A stretch of 64,000 nucleotides of DNA from Methylobacterium pseudosasicola (GCF_900114535.1 NZ_FOTK01000019.1:59837-123836); one strand, 5' to 3'; numbered from the stretch's first letter, positions 1 to 8,308 are shown. Translations and numbers: made by a program. The notes: a model not told the origin generated them from the sequence alone.

Positions 1-171
1 CGAGAAGACGTGCGGACCCCGGGTCTGGCCGTTCCAGCGGGCGACCCGGGCGAGACCGTGGGCGATGTCGGCGATCTCGATGTCCCGGGAGGCGGGGTCG
101 AGGAGGTCGAGGCGGCGGCCGGACAGCATCCGCTGCCAGGCCCGGGGCGCCGGATCGGGCGTCTCGCTCAT
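1..171 (-). CDS. HD-family phosphohydrolase, N-terminal fragment (window edge)
   Basis: Only the first 57 codons lie in the window; the gene continues beyond base 1. The N-terminus reads MSETPDPAPRAWQRMLSGRR and later carries ARVARWNGQT and GPHVFS. This is how alphaproteobacterial HD-domain hydrolases related to YfbR (5'-nucleotidase-like) begin, with the His of GPHVFS probably the first metal ligand. Its ATG overlaps the tag stop codon (ATGA, 168-171), so it is translationally coupled as the second gene after tag. Family assignment is by recognition of the short N-terminal motif; the catalytic HD pair is off-window. Confidence 0.62.
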   Translation of the reverse strand, partial: MSETPDPAPRAWQRMLSGRRLDLLDPASRDIEIADIAHGLARVARWNGQTRGPHVFS

Positions 172-782
172 GCCGGCTGCCCCAGCTCGGCGCAGGGCCC
201 GTGCCGGTGGCAGCCGACGAGGTGGTCGTTGACCATCCCGACCGCCTGCATGAAGGCGTGCACGATGGTCGGGCCGCAGAAGGAGAAACCCTGCGCCTTC
301 AGGGCCTTGCCCATCGCCCGAGAGACAGGCGTCTCGGCCTGGACCTCGGCCCGGCTCCGGGCGCTGCCCTGGATCGGCCGCCCGTCCGCGAAATCCCACA
401 GGAACGGCGCGAAGCCGGGGCCGCTCTCCTCGATCCGCAGCCAAGCCCGGGCGCCGGCGATCGTGCCCAGGATCTTGGCGCGGTTGCGGATGATGCGGGT
501 GTCCGCCATCAGCCGGGCGACGTCGGCCTCGTCGTAGCGAGCGATGGCCTCCGGATCGAAGCCGGAGAACGCATCCCGGAACCCGTCGCGGCGGCGCAGG
601 ATCGTGATCCAGGACAAGCCCGCCTGGAAGCCGTCGAGGATCAGCTTCTCGTAGAGCGCTCGGCCGTCGCGCTCGGGCACGCCCCATTCGGTGTCGTGAT
701 AGGCGACGTAGAGCGGGTCGTGGCCGGCCCACCAGCAGCGGGGGCAACCGTCGGGATGATCGATCAGGCCGGTCTCGGACAT
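168..782 (-). CDS. tag: DNA-3-methyladenine glycosylase I
   Basis: Base-excision repair glycosylase that removes 3-methyladenine from alkylated DNA. The 204-residue length is close to the family norm. The protein shows RCWW then YHDTEWG near the N-terminus, giving zinc-ligand candidates Cys16 and His29, the helix-hairpin segment QAGLSWITILRRR, and a C-terminal NDHLVGCHRH holding the other expected His/Cys zinc ligands. At the position of E. coli Glu38 (LEGQQAGLSW) this protein has Asp50 (LDGFQAGLSW), a conservative change at the residue that contacts the base. It overlaps the downstream HD hydrolase by four bases. Confidence 0.93.
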   Translation of the reverse strand: MSETGLIDHPDGCPRCWWAGHDPLYVAYHDTEWGVPERDGRALYEKLILDGFQAGLSWITILRRRDGFRDAFSGFDPEAIARYDEADVARLMADTRIIRNRAKILGTIAGARAWLRIEESGPGFAPFLWDFADGRPIQGSARSRAEVQAETPVSRAMGKALKAQGFSFCGPTIVHAFMQAVGMVNDHLVGCHRHGPCAELGQPA

Positions 783-842
783 CCCGCCTGTTTAACGAGA
801 ACAGGAGCGGAACGCTATCGCGGCCCGCGACCCGATCCGCGG

Positions 843-1697
843 TCAGGCCGCCGGCGAGCCCGCCGCTTCCGGCAGCGCGAAGGTCGCGTAGGCCGGCTTC
901 TCGAACGTCACCGGGCGGTCGCCGGCCAGCGGTGTGGCACCGGCCGCCAGCGCGTCGGCCAGGCGGTCGAGGCGGACCAGGGCGAGGCCGCGATTCTCAG
1001 CGGCGCTGCCGGTGGTGCCGAGCCCCTTGCCGCCGGCGGTGATCTCGGTGCCGGGGGGAGGGGCCTCGCCCGGATAATGGGCCGCAAGGATCCGAGTGCG
1101 AGCGGTGCCCCGGTGCTGCATGCGCGAGACCACCTCCTGGCCCACGTAGCAGCCCTTCTTGAAGTCGACGCCGCCGAGCTGGTCCATCATCGCCTCGTGG
1201 GGGAACGCGTCCCCGTAGGCGTAGTCGCGCCCGCCCTCGGGCACGCCGAGCCGGATGCGATGGCTGTGGTAATCCGCCTCCGCCGCGTCGGCGGAGAAAG
1301 CGCCCGCGGCGGTGTAGAGCCGGGCGCCGAGATCGACATGGCGGGTATCGGCGACCGTGCCGGTCTCCACCGCCGGGGAGGCGCCGGCCCAGGAGGCCGC
1401 CACCGCGACCGTGGGGTCGACCGCGATCGCGACCTGCGCGCGCAGCCGGTAGAGGGTCAGGCGCTTGGCGAGGTCGGCCGCCCGATCGAGGGCCGTGTCG
1501 ATGCGGAACCCGTCCGGGATCCGAGAGATCAGGAAATCGAACAGGATCTTGCCCTGCGGCGCCAGCAGGGCGCCGAGGCGGGCCTCGGCTTCCTGAAGGG
1601 TCTCGACGTTGCAGGTCAACACGCCCTGGAGCAGCGCGGCGGCATCCGGCCCGCTCACGGTAACGAGGGCGCGGTCCGGCAGCAGGGCGACGGGCAT
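843..1697 (-). CDS. ygfZ: YgfZ/GcvT-domain folate-binding protein (Fe-S cluster biogenesis)
   Basis: Folate-binding GcvT-fold protein of the YgfZ/IBA57 group, which supports iron-sulfur cluster assembly or repair rather than glycine cleavage. The diagnostic motif K-G-C-Y-x-G-Q-E is present as KKGCYVGQE near residue 178, followed by RMQHRGTARTRI. Length is 284 residues. It is separated from tag by 60 bases and could share a transcript. The small unknown gene at 1805-2059 lies upstream on the same strand. Confidence 0.9.
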   Translation of the reverse strand: MPVALLPDRALVTVSGPDAAALLQGVLTCNVETLQEAEARLGALLAPQGKILFDFLISRIPDGFRIDTALDRAADLAKRLTLYRLRAQVAIAVDPTVAVAASWAGASPAVETGTVADTRHVDLGARLYTAAGAFSADAAEADYHSHRIRLGVPEGGRDYAYGDAFPHEAMMDQLGGVDFKKGCYVGQEVVSRMQHRGTARTRILAAHYPGEAPPPGTEITAGGKGLGTTGSAAENRGLALVRLDRLADALAAGATPLAGDRPVTFEKPAYATFALPEAAGSPAA

Positions 1698-1804
1698 GAC
1701 AGGTGGATCCTCACGCGACGGGTGCGATCCGGTCGTCCGGATCGCGTGGCCGGGAGGTAGGTGCTGTGGGAGCCCGCCTCAACCGTCCGCCGTCGCCCGT
1801 CTCC

Positions 1805-2059
1805 TCAATGCTGGAGGGTCGTGGTGAAGGCGCCGCCGCGGATGCGCTCCGGGAAACCCTCGGCGTAGCGGGCGGTGGCCTCCTCGCCGTAGGTCATCAC
1901 GAGTTCCTGGAAGGCCGCGAACAGGGCGGCCTGCGCCATGCAATCACCGTCGAGCCCGTCGAGACAGCCTTCCGCGAACGCTTCCGAGACGTAACTCAGC
2001 GCGACGCGCTTCTCCTCGACATCGACCTCGATGGGGGCGGTCTGAGAGATATGCTGCAT
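1805..2059 (-). CDS. Small conserved-looking hypothetical protein
   Basis: Predicted 84-residue acidic cytosolic protein starting MQHISQTAPIEVDVEEKRVA. No signal peptide or membrane segment is visible, and I recognise no family. The composition (a mixed helix-forming segment EAFAEGCLDGLDGDCMAQAA, no long low-complexity runs) looks like a real protein rather than a GC shadow. The region has no better-supported competing frame on either strand. It lies 107 bases upstream of ygfZ on the same strand. Confidence 0.6.
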   Translation of the reverse strand: MQHISQTAPIEVDVEEKRVALSYVSEAFAEGCLDGLDGDCMAQAALFAAFQELVMTYGEEATARYAEGFPERIRGGAFTTTLQH

Positions 2060-2217
2060 GGCCCGATACTTCCGCTGCGCCGGGCACAGGACCCGGCGGA
2101 CCAGCGAATGATAGGCGGCTCTCCGCGCCTCGGCCAGCCAGGAATTTCAGATCGGTTAACGCGGGCACTCGAACTTGATGCTTCTCGGGGATGCGAGAGC
2201 GGTGTGTTGCCTCTGCA

Positions 2218-2664
2218 TCACCCCCCGAATCGCCCGGCCAGGGCATGCGACAGCCGGTCGCCCTCGGCGACGTAGCGGGCGGCCGCTTCGTGCGCCGCCG
2301 GGGTGCAGACCCGGTAGGTCAGCGCGTAGCCGCGATAGCCGCGATTGTAGGCGCCGGCCAGCCGGTCGCGCCGGGCGGGAGTCACGCCCTCGGATTCGAT
2401 CAGCGCCTTCATGCGGGCCGGCCATTCGGCGGCGTCGGGCGTCGCGCAGAGGCCGCGCAGGAAGGCGAGCGCCCCGATGATCTCGGACATCCGCAGCAGG
2501 TCGCGGTCGTAGGGGGCGGGGGCGTCCGCGGGCGGGCTCGCCTCTTTAGCCGTGTCCTTGGGCGCTTCCTTCGCCGGCGCGGGCGCGGCGCGGGTGCCGC
2601 GCTGTTGCGCCAGTGCCGGCCCGGCGAGCGCCGCGGTCAGGCACAGGATGACCGGAAGCCTCAC
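2218..2664 (-). CDS. TIGR02301 family secreted protein
   Basis: Predicted 148-residue exported protein. The GTG start at 2664 overlaps the Nudix stop codon (GTGA) and gives an N-terminal signal peptide VRLPVILCLTAALAGPALAQ with an A-L-A cleavage site. An Ala/Pro/Lys-rich linker follows (about residues 20-50), then the conserved helical domain with DRDLLRMSEIIGALAFLRGLC, GAYNRGYRGYALTYRVCT and a C-terminal AEGDRLSH. This matches the uncharacterised alphaproteobacterial family TIGR02301 as I remember it. Function is unknown. It is the last gene of a coupled run with the Nudix and beta-propeller-like genes. Confidence 0.8.
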   Translation of the reverse strand: MRLPVILCLTAALAGPALAQQRGTRAAPAPAKEAPKDTAKEASPPADAPAPYDRDLLRMSEIIGALAFLRGLCATPDAAEWPARMKALIESEGVTPARRDRLAGAYNRGYRGYALTYRVCTPAAHEAAARYVAEGDRLSHALAGRFGG

Positions 2665-3131
2665 GCGCTCGCCTCTCTGCCGCGTACCCGCGCAAACGCC
2701 TCGTGGAGGGTCTCGATCAGGCCGGGCGTCGTCGCCAGGCCCGCGATCTCGTCCAGCGTCGCCCAGCGGACCCCGAGGGCCTCCGGGCCGGCCACGGGCT
2801 CGCCGCCGCGCCACAGGGCGGCGTGCGGATGGACGACGTAGTGGTGGCGGGCGCGGCCGGCCTCGTCCCGGACGATGATCTCGGTGGGCGAGAGCACGCC
2901 GACCACCTCGGCCGGGAGGCCGACCTCCTCGGACAATTCGCGCAGCGCGGCCTCGGCCAGGGTCTCGCCGGCCTCGACCAGGCCGCCCGGCAGGGTCCAG
3001 ACGCCGCGCATCGGCTCGTTGGCCCGGGCCGCCAACAGGACGCGCGCGCCGCGGATCACCGCGATCGACGCGCCCACATAGGGCCGGGTCGGGAACAGGC
3101 GGCTGCCGCCATCGGCTGTGCCCTCGGTCAC
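2661..3131 (-). CDS. Nudix hydrolase
   Basis: 156-residue member of the MutT/Nudix superfamily, which hydrolyses nucleoside diphosphates linked to another moiety. The full Nudix box is present at residues 50-71: G50-x5-E56-x7-R64-E65-x2-E68-E69-x-G71. Preceding it is MRGVWTLPGG, typical of ADP-ribose/NADH or CTP-type Nudix enzymes, but the substrate cannot be read from sequence. The start codon overlaps the stop of the upstream gene (ATGA at 3128-3131) and its stop overlaps the TIGR02301 GTG start, so the three genes are translationally coupled. Confidence 0.9.
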   Translation of the reverse strand: MTEGTADGGSRLFPTRPYVGASIAVIRGARVLLAARANEPMRGVWTLPGGLVEAGETLAEAALRELSEEVGLPAEVVGVLSPTEIIVRDEAGRARHHYVVHPHAALWRGGEPVAGPEALGVRWATLDEIAGLATTPGLIETLHEAFARVRGREASA

Positions 3132-4255
3132 GGCTTGCCTCCATCGGGGGCGACGACCGCGACCCGCCCGTCGGCGAGGCCGACCAGCAGCCGCGCCGCC
3201 GCGCCCTCGCCCAGCGCCGCGATGCCGAGGGTGGCTGGCGCCGGCAGCGGGACGCGCAGGCGCTCGTGCGGTGATCCCTTAGCCTGGACGAGGGCGATCT
3301 CCGGCCGGCCCGCCACCGGCAACACCAGCTCGGGCGGCCCGGCGGCCGGGACCGTGACGGCGAGGTCGGCATCGCCTTCGCCCGCCGCGTAACCCGGCGC
3401 CTCACCGGCCGGCGCCATCGTTTCCGGGCTCAGTGTCCAGAGCTGGAGCAGGCCCCGGGCGCTGATCGTGGCAGCCTGAACGCCGCCGGAGCCGGCGAAG
3501 TCCGCGATGCCGGCGATCTTGAGGGGCGGTCCGGGCTGGGGCGGGGTGCGCGCCGTAACGCTCCAGGCTGCCTGACCGTCCGGGCGCCCGATCAGCACGA
3601 GGCCGCCCGATTCCGAACCAGACAGGGTCGCGGCCAGGAGGGCCGGGCGGCCGGCGAGGCGCAGCAGCCGCGGCCGGAGCGGGGCGAACACCGCTTCGCC
3701 CCCCGCCGGCACCGTGACGGTGGCGACCGGGACGGGTTTCGGATCGGTGCTGACGGCCATCGGCTGGCGCTCGCGGATCGTCAGGACCGCGGCGGCCTCG
3801 CCGCCATCGGGGGCCCGGGCGCGACCGGTGAGATAGGCGCTCAAGGCCCCGGCGAGGACCCGGCGCGAGCCCGGCAGGGCGCCCCGGGGCGTCTCGGCGG
3901 CGGTCAGACCCTCGACGGCATCGCGGCCGATCGGCCGGACCGTGACCGCGCCGTCCGCGAGGCCGAGCACCGCGCCGCCGTCGTCGCCCCAGACCAGGGC
4001 GATGGGGGCGCTCTCCTCGTCACCGGCCGCGGGGCCGGCTTTCGCGCCGGCGATCGGCAGGAGGCCGGAGGTGGCCACGGAGATCGCGGCCTCGCTGCGC
4101 GGCCCGCGCAGCGCGCGCACCTTGAAGGGCAAGTCCAGGATCCGGACGGCCGGCGCCTCCGCGCGGGCGGGGGCCAGCGGCGTGCACAGGATCAGGGTGA
4201 GGAGGATCGCGAAGCTCCGCCGCCCGACGGCCGGAGATTGGCGCATGGCGGCCAT
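3128..4255 (-). CDS. Hypothetical secreted protein, possible beta-propeller
   Basis: About 375 residues. The start at 4255 (MAAMRQSP) or 4246 (MRQSP) gives a signal peptide with a hydrophobic core FAILLTLILCTPLAPARA. The mature part is rich in short beta-strand units such as IALVWGDDGGAVLGLADG, LVLIGRPDGQAAWSV and LLVGLADGRVAVVAPDGG, which look like blades of a WD40/VCBS-type propeller. I recognise no named family. It lies 20 bases downstream of the SDR gene and overlaps the Nudix gene by four bases, so it probably belongs to one transcript running from 5031 to 2218. Confidence 0.7.
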   Translation of the reverse strand: MAAMRQSPAVGRRSFAILLTLILCTPLAPARAEAPAVRILDLPFKVRALRGPRSEAAISVATSGLLPIAGAKAGPAAGDEESAPIALVWGDDGGAVLGLADGAVTVRPIGRDAVEGLTAAETPRGALPGSRRVLAGALSAYLTGRARAPDGGEAAAVLTIRERQPMAVSTDPKPVPVATVTVPAGGEAVFAPLRPRLLRLAGRPALLAATLSGSESGGLVLIGRPDGQAAWSVTARTPPQPGPPLKIAGIADFAGSGGVQAATISARGLLQLWTLSPETMAPAGEAPGYAAGEGDADLAVTVPAAGPPELVLPVAGRPEIALVQAKGSPHERLRVPLPAPATLGIAALGEGAAARLLVGLADGRVAVVAPDGGKP

Positions 4256-4275
4256 TCGCCGCCCGGATCGCCGGG

Positions 4276-5031
4276 TCAAACGTGCTGGCCGCCGTTGATG
4301 TGCAGCTCGGCCCCGTTCACGTAGGACGAGGCGTCGGTGCACAGGAAGTAGATCGCCTTGGCGACCTCGTCGGGAGTGCCGAGCCGCCGCTGCGGGATCT
4401 GCGCAACGAGCTTCTCCGTGCCGGGCGACAGGATCGAGGTGTCGATCTCGCCGGGCGAGATCGCGTTCACCCGCACCCCGAGGGGGCCGAAATCGGCGGC
4501 CATCTCGCGGGTCAGGCCGGCGAGCGCCGCCTTGGAGGTGCCGTAGGCCGCCCCCGCGAACGGGTGGACCCGGGAGCCCGCGATGGAGGTGACGTTGACG
4601 ATCGAGCCCCGGGCGCGGGCGAGCTCGTCGCGCAGGCCCCGGGCCAGCAGGATCGTGGCGAAGACGTTGACCTGGAACACCCGCTGCCAGCCATCGAACT
4701 CGGTGGCCAATGCGCCCAGGCGCTCGCCGCCGGGGCCTTTGGGCGAGATGCCGGCATTGTTGACCAGCGCGTGCAGCACGCCGCCCTCGGCGTCGAGCCG
4801 GCCCCGGACCTCCTCGATGGCGCGCATCGTGTCCTGCGCGTCGGCGAGATCGACCTGGAGATGGTCCTCGGGCCCCATCTCCCAGGGGCAGTTCTCCGGG
4901 AAAGCGTGGCGCGAGCAGGTGATCACCCGCCAGCCGGCCGCCGAGAAGCGCTTGACCGTGGCGTGGCCGATGCCCCGGCTCGCGCCCGTGAGCAGCATGA
5001 TGCGCCGGCGTTCGTTGACGGGGAGGGCCAA
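4276..5031 (-). CDS. SDR family NAD(P)-dependent oxidoreductase
   Basis: Classical short-chain dehydrogenase/reductase of 251 residues. The cofactor motif TGASRGIG is at residues 15-22, NNAG at 91-94, catalytic Ser149, Tyr163 and Lys167 (YGTSK). The C-terminus, FLCTDASSYVNGAELHINGGQ, is the usual SDR ending. The substrate is unknown. It is the first gene of a minus-strand run, and it is divergent from the carboxymuconolactone-decarboxylase-like gene at 5173, with an inverted repeat between them (5088-5120). Confidence 0.92.
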   Translation of the reverse strand: MALPVNERRRIMLLTGASRGIGHATVKRFSAAGWRVITCSRHAFPENCPWEMGPEDHLQVDLADAQDTMRAIEEVRGRLDAEGGVLHALVNNAGISPKGPGGERLGALATEFDGWQRVFQVNVFATILLARGLRDELARARGSIVNVTSIAGSRVHPFAGAAYGTSKAALAGLTREMAADFGPLGVRVNAISPGEIDTSILSPGTEKLVAQIPQRRLGTPDEVAKAIYFLCTDASSYVNGAELHINGGQHV

Positions 5032-5087
5032 AGCCGTAAGCCTCGCTGGCGGGGTTTCGGATCGCGTCCGGAGCGGCCGCGGGTCGT

Positions 5088-5120
5088 CCCTGTGAGCCTG
5101 AACGGTCTAGGCTGACAGGG
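5088..5120. promoter_or_regulatory. Inverted repeat between divergent SDR and CMD genes, candidate operator
   Basis: CCCTGTGAGCCT (5088-5099) and AGGCTGACAGGG (5109-5120) form a dyad matching at 11 of 12 positions around a 9-base spacer. It sits between the SDR start (5031) and the downstream start (5173), where a shared regulator could act on both. No regulator gene is adjacent, so the operator role is inference. Confidence 0.4.
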
Positions 5121-5172
5121 ATTGGAAATCCAGAGTGCGTCACGCGCGTACGGAACGGGTGAAAGGCAAGCC

Positions 5173-5742
5173 ATGACGGGTACGGACCGCCTGCCGGAGA
5201 TCCCCGCGCAAAGCCTCACCGACGCGCAGGCCAAGGCCGCGGAGGCGTTCAAGGCCGAGCGTGGAGTCCCGGTCTTCGGGCCGTTCGTGCCGCTGCTGCG
5301 CAGCCCCGAGCTGATGCTATGCGCCAGTCGCATGGGGTTGTACCTGCGCTACGGCAGCACCCTACCGCTGCGCATCAGCGAGTTCGCGATCCTGTTCGTC
5401 GCCCGGCTGTGGAATCAGCAGGTCGAGTGGCAGATCCACCACCCGATCGCCCTCAAGGCCGGGGTCGCGCCGGAGACCGCGCAGGCGCTGGCCGAGGGGC
5501 GGCGGCCCGACACGATGAGCGACGAGGAGGCGCTGGCCTACGCGTTCTCGACCGAGCTGCAGCACAACCGTGCGGTGAGCGACGCCACCTACGCCGCTCT
5601 GGTGGCGCGCTTCGGCGAGCAGGGCGCGATCGATCTCACCGGCATCAACGGCTATTACGCGCTGCTCGCCATGACCATGAATGTCGGCCGCACGGCGTTG
5701 CCCGAGGACGGGCCGCCGCCGCTGCCGCCGCTGGTGCGCTAG
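5173..5742 (+). CDS. Carboxymuconolactone decarboxylase family protein
   Basis: 189 residues from ATG 5173, chosen because GAAAGG lies just upstream; an in-frame extension to 5122 has no such site. All-helical AhpD/CMD-like fold with LRISEFAILFVARLWNQQVEWQIHHP. The family includes 4-carboxymuconolactone decarboxylases and peroxidase-like AhpD enzymes. The AhpD CxxC motif is absent (the WNQQVEW region has no Cys pair), which argues against alkylhydroperoxidase activity. The real substrate is unknown. Confidence 0.82.
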   Translation: MTGTDRLPEIPAQSLTDAQAKAAEAFKAERGVPVFGPFVPLLRSPELMLCASRMGLYLRYGSTLPLRISEFAILFVARLWNQQVEWQIHHPIALKAGVAPETAQALAEGRRPDTMSDEEALAYAFSTELQHNRAVSDATYAALVARFGEQGAIDLTGINGYYALLAMTMNVGRTALPEDGPPPLPPLVR

Positions 5743-5851
5743 GTCCTGCGCCGCTTGTAGCGCCGGCCGCTTCGGTCTAACCGTCCCACTCGCCTGTGGG
5801 CGCCCGCTGCCGGCGCCCCGCCAACCCCCGAAAAACCGACCGGACGAAGCC

Positions 5852-6340
5852 ATGGTCGCTCAGACCCGCGCCGCCACGGCGCCGAAGCCCGCGGATCCGG
5901 CGCTTGCCGGCGCCCGAATCCTCGTCGTCGAGGCGCGCTACTACGACGCCCTCGCGGACGAGTTGCTGGCCGGCGCGCTGGCGGCGATCGAGGCGGCCGG
6001 CGCGCAGGCCACCGTGGTGACGGTGCCGGGCGCCCTGGAGATCCCCGCCGCGGTGGCGATCCTGGCGGACGACTACGATGCCGTGGTGGCGCTGGGCTGC
6101 GTGATCCGCGGCGAGACCGGACATTACGACATCGTGGCCGGCGAGAGCGCCCGCGCCCTGATGGACCTCTCGGTCCAGCGCCGGCTGCCGCTCGGCAACG
6201 GCATCCTCACGGTCGAGACCGAGGCGCAGGCGCTGGAACGCGCCCGGGTCGCCGAGATGAACAAGGGCGGCGGCGCGGCCGAGGCGGCGCTCGGGGTGCT
6301 CGCCCTGAAGCGCGCGGCCGAGGCGGCGCGTCCGCGATAA
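5852..6340 (+). CDS. ribH: 6,7-dimethyl-8-ribityllumazine synthase
   Basis: Penultimate enzyme of riboflavin synthesis, condensing 5-amino-6-ribitylamino-uracil with dihydroxybutanone phosphate. The 162-residue protein has ILVVEARYYDALADELL, the substrate loop PGALEIP, and VIRGETGHYDIV with the catalytic His. The C-terminus lists AEMNKGGGAAEAAL as in other lumazine synthases. I see no FMN riboswitch in the 109 bases upstream. It starts the standard alphaproteobacterial ribH-nusB-thiL order; ribD and ribE are 25 kb away on the opposite strand. Confidence 0.95.
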   Translation: MVAQTRAATAPKPADPALAGARILVVEARYYDALADELLAGALAAIEAAGAQATVVTVPGALEIPAAVAILADDYDAVVALGCVIRGETGHYDIVAGESARALMDLSVQRRLPLGNGILTVETEAQALERARVAEMNKGGGAAEAALGVLALKRAAEAARPR

Positions 6341-6351
6341 CGAGAACCGAC

Positions 6352-6960
6352 ATGACCGGGACCACCGATACCAGGCCGGACGGCACCGCCCAGGATAGCT
6401 CCGAAGGCGCCCCCGAGGAGACCGCCCGCGCGATCAGCCCGCGCAGCGGCGCCCGCCTCGCCGTGGTGCAGGCGCTCTACGAGATGGACATCTCCGGCAA
6501 GGGCGTCCTCGACGCGCTCGCCGAGTTCGAGGCGTTCTGGATCGGCCAGGAGGTCGACGGGATCGTGCATCCCAAGGCCGAGACCGCCTTCTTCCGCGAC
6601 CTGCTACGCGGCACCGTCGAGGAGCAGCGGGCGATCGACCAGAAGCTCGACCAGGCGCTGGCCCAGGGCTGGCCGCTCCGGCGCATCGAGATCGTGCTGC
6701 GGGCGATCCTGCGGGCGGGCGCCTACGAGCTGCTGTTCCGGCCCGACGTGCCGGCGCCGGCGGCGATCTCCGAATATGTCGATGTGGCCCACAGCTTCTA
6801 CACCGCCGACGAGCCGGGCCTGGTCAACGCCGTGCTCGACCGGGTCGCCCGGGAGGTCCGTCCAGGGGAGGTCAGCGCGCCCAAGGTCTCCGGCAAGGGC
6901 GGCGGCAAGGCAGCGGCCGGTAAGCCGGGCTCCGGAAAGCCCGCCGCCAAGAAGGCCTGA
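6352..6960 (+). CDS. nusB: Transcription antitermination factor NusB
   Basis: RNA-binding protein that, with NusE/S10, loads onto boxA of rRNA operons for antitermination. The 202-residue protein has the all-helical NusB core (SARLAVVQALYEMDIS; RRIEIVLRAILRAGAYELLF; ISEYVDVAHSF; VNAVLDRVAREVR). About 40 extra C-terminal residues are a low-complexity Gly/Lys/Ala tail (GKGGGKAAAGKPGSGKPA), common in methylobacterial NusB-like proteins and probably disordered. It begins 11 bases after ribH and is followed after 3 bases by thiL. Confidence 0.95.
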   Translation: MTGTTDTRPDGTAQDSSEGAPEETARAISPRSGARLAVVQALYEMDISGKGVLDALAEFEAFWIGQEVDGIVHPKAETAFFRDLLRGTVEEQRAIDQKLDQALAQGWPLRRIEIVLRAILRAGAYELLFRPDVPAPAAISEYVDVAHSFYTADEPGLVNAVLDRVAREVRPGEVSAPKVSGKGGGKAAAGKPGSGKPAAKKA

Positions 6961-6963
6961 GCC

Positions 6964-7959
6964 GTGGCCGGGCCGGGCCGCGCCTCCGAGGAGGGGCTGA
7001 TCGCCCGCTACTTCGCCCCGCTGGCGGGGCCGGGGGCGGACGGGCTCCGGGACGATGCCGCGACCCTGACCCCGACCCCCGGGCACGATCTCGTGGTCAC
7101 CGCCGACGCTCTGGTGGCCGGGGTCCACTACTTCCCTGAGGATCCGCCAGCCTCGATTGCCCGCAAGGCGCTTGGGGTGAACCTGTCCGACATCGCCGCC
7201 AAGGGCGCGGTGCCGCGGGGCTTCCTGTTGACCCTGGCGCTGCCCGACGACTGGACCGAAGCGTGGCTCGCGGGCTTTTCCGAGGGGCTGGGCGCGGCTG
7301 CGGCGGAGGACGGCTGCCCGCTGCTCGGCGGCGATACAGTGCGCTCCGGCGGGCCGGCCTTGATCGGGGTCACGGCATTCGGCGAGGTGCCGGCGGGCGG
7401 CATCGTCCGGCGCGGCACCGCGCGGGTCGGCGACCGGATCTGTGTCAGCGGCACGATCGGCGACGCGGCGCTGGGCCTCAAGCTGCGCCTGGAGCCGGAG
7501 GCGGCCTGGGCGGCGTCCCTCGATCCAGCGCAGCGGGCGGTGCTGGCCGACCGCTACCTGCATCCGCGCCCGCGCCTCGCTCTGGCAGGCGCGATCCGCC
7601 GCCACGCCTCGGCCGCGATGGACGTGTCGGACGGGCTCGCCGGCGACCTCGCCAAGATGCTGGGCGGGGGCCGCAGCGCCCGGATCGCGACCGATTCCGT
7701 ACCGCTCTCGGAGGCTGCCACCCGGGCGTGGGAGGCGGAGCCCGGCCTGATCGAACCGATTCTAACCGGCGGTGACGATTACGAAATTCTCTGCGCGGTC
7801 GCCCCCGAGGGGCTCGACGCGCTCCGCGCCGAGGCGGCGCAAGCCGGGATCCCGCTCACTGCCATCGGCACCGTCACCTCAGGCGACGGCCCGCCCGGCT
7901 TCGAAATGGGCGATGGCACTGCGCGCGTGTTCGCGGCTGGGGCGTTCAGCCACTTCTGA
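6964..7959 (+). CDS. thiL: Thiamine-monophosphate kinase
   Basis: Final step of thiamine pyrophosphate synthesis: ATP-dependent phosphorylation of TMP. 331 residues from a GTG start three bases after nusB. The PurM-like ATPase motifs are present: RDDAATL near the N-terminus, DALVAGVHYF, LGGDTVRSGG, MDVSDGLAGDLAKM and the late GGDDYEIL. Length and gene order (ribH-nusB-thiL) match the family. Its last 81 bases overlap a convergent hypothetical gene. Confidence 0.95.
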   Translation: MAGPGRASEEGLIARYFAPLAGPGADGLRDDAATLTPTPGHDLVVTADALVAGVHYFPEDPPASIARKALGVNLSDIAAKGAVPRGFLLTLALPDDWTEAWLAGFSEGLGAAAAEDGCPLLGGDTVRSGGPALIGVTAFGEVPAGGIVRRGTARVGDRICVSGTIGDAALGLKLRLEPEAAWAASLDPAQRAVLADRYLHPRPRLALAGAIRRHASAAMDVSDGLAGDLAKMLGGGRSARIATDSVPLSEAATRAWEAEPGLIEPILTGGDDYEILCAVAPEGLDALRAEAAQAGIPLTAIGTVTSGDGPPGFEMGDGTARVFAAGAFSHF

Positions 7960-8280
7960 GGCTGGGCCCGGGCTGGTCCGTCCGAGGACGATGTGGGTGA
8001 CGCCTTCGGGCTGGCGGCCGATCTGGCGGCGGACCTCGTCCATCATCCCGGCGGCCACGATCGGCATCCACAGGGCCAGGCCGCCGGGCGTCAGGGTGGA
8101 GCGCCCGGTGACCGCCTCCTCCGGGCGGGGCGGGGTTGAGAAGGCCCGCTGCAGGATGTGCAAGAGATCGCCCTGGGCCGCCTCCGGCTGGGCCGAGACC
8201 CGCTCGGCCAGCAGGAAATGCACCGCTCCGGTCAACACCTCGATCGTCGCCGCCAGCTTGGCGACCTGGTCGCTGCTCAT
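7879..8280 (-). CDS. Hypothetical protein convergent with and overlapping thiL
   Basis: 133 residues from ATG 8280 (MSSDQVAKLAATIEVLTGAV). In-frame ATGs at 8292 and 8304 would add a few residues; 8280 is preferred because GGATGGGG precedes it. The first 60 residues look like a helical bundle with LLAERVSAQPEAAQGDLLHIL. No family is recognised. The C-terminal 27 codons are antisense to the thiL 3' end, so either the gene uses an extended tail or the true end is degenerate. A short palindrome (8293-8308) lies immediately upstream. Confidence 0.5.
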   Translation of the reverse strand: MSSDQVAKLAATIEVLTGAVHFLLAERVSAQPEAAQGDLLHILQRAFSTPPRPEEAVTGRSTLTPGGLALWMPIVAAGMMDEVRRQIGRQPEGVTHIVLGRTSPGPASEVAERPSREHARSAIAHFEAGRAVA

Positions 8281-8292
8281 GTCCAGCCCCAT

Positions 8293-8308
8293 CCGGTTAT
8301 ACAACCGG
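8293..8308. promoter_or_regulatory. Short palindrome upstream of the hypothetical gene
   Basis: CCGGTT-ATAC-AACCGG is a perfect 6-base inverted repeat directly upstream of ATG 8280 on the minus strand. It could be an operator or a leader hairpin; it is too short to decide. Confidence 0.25.

Noticed and set aside
5743..5851. FMN riboswitch upstream of ribH
   Set aside because: No RFN-element conserved blocks are visible in the short spacer; none seen upstream of ribD/ribE either.
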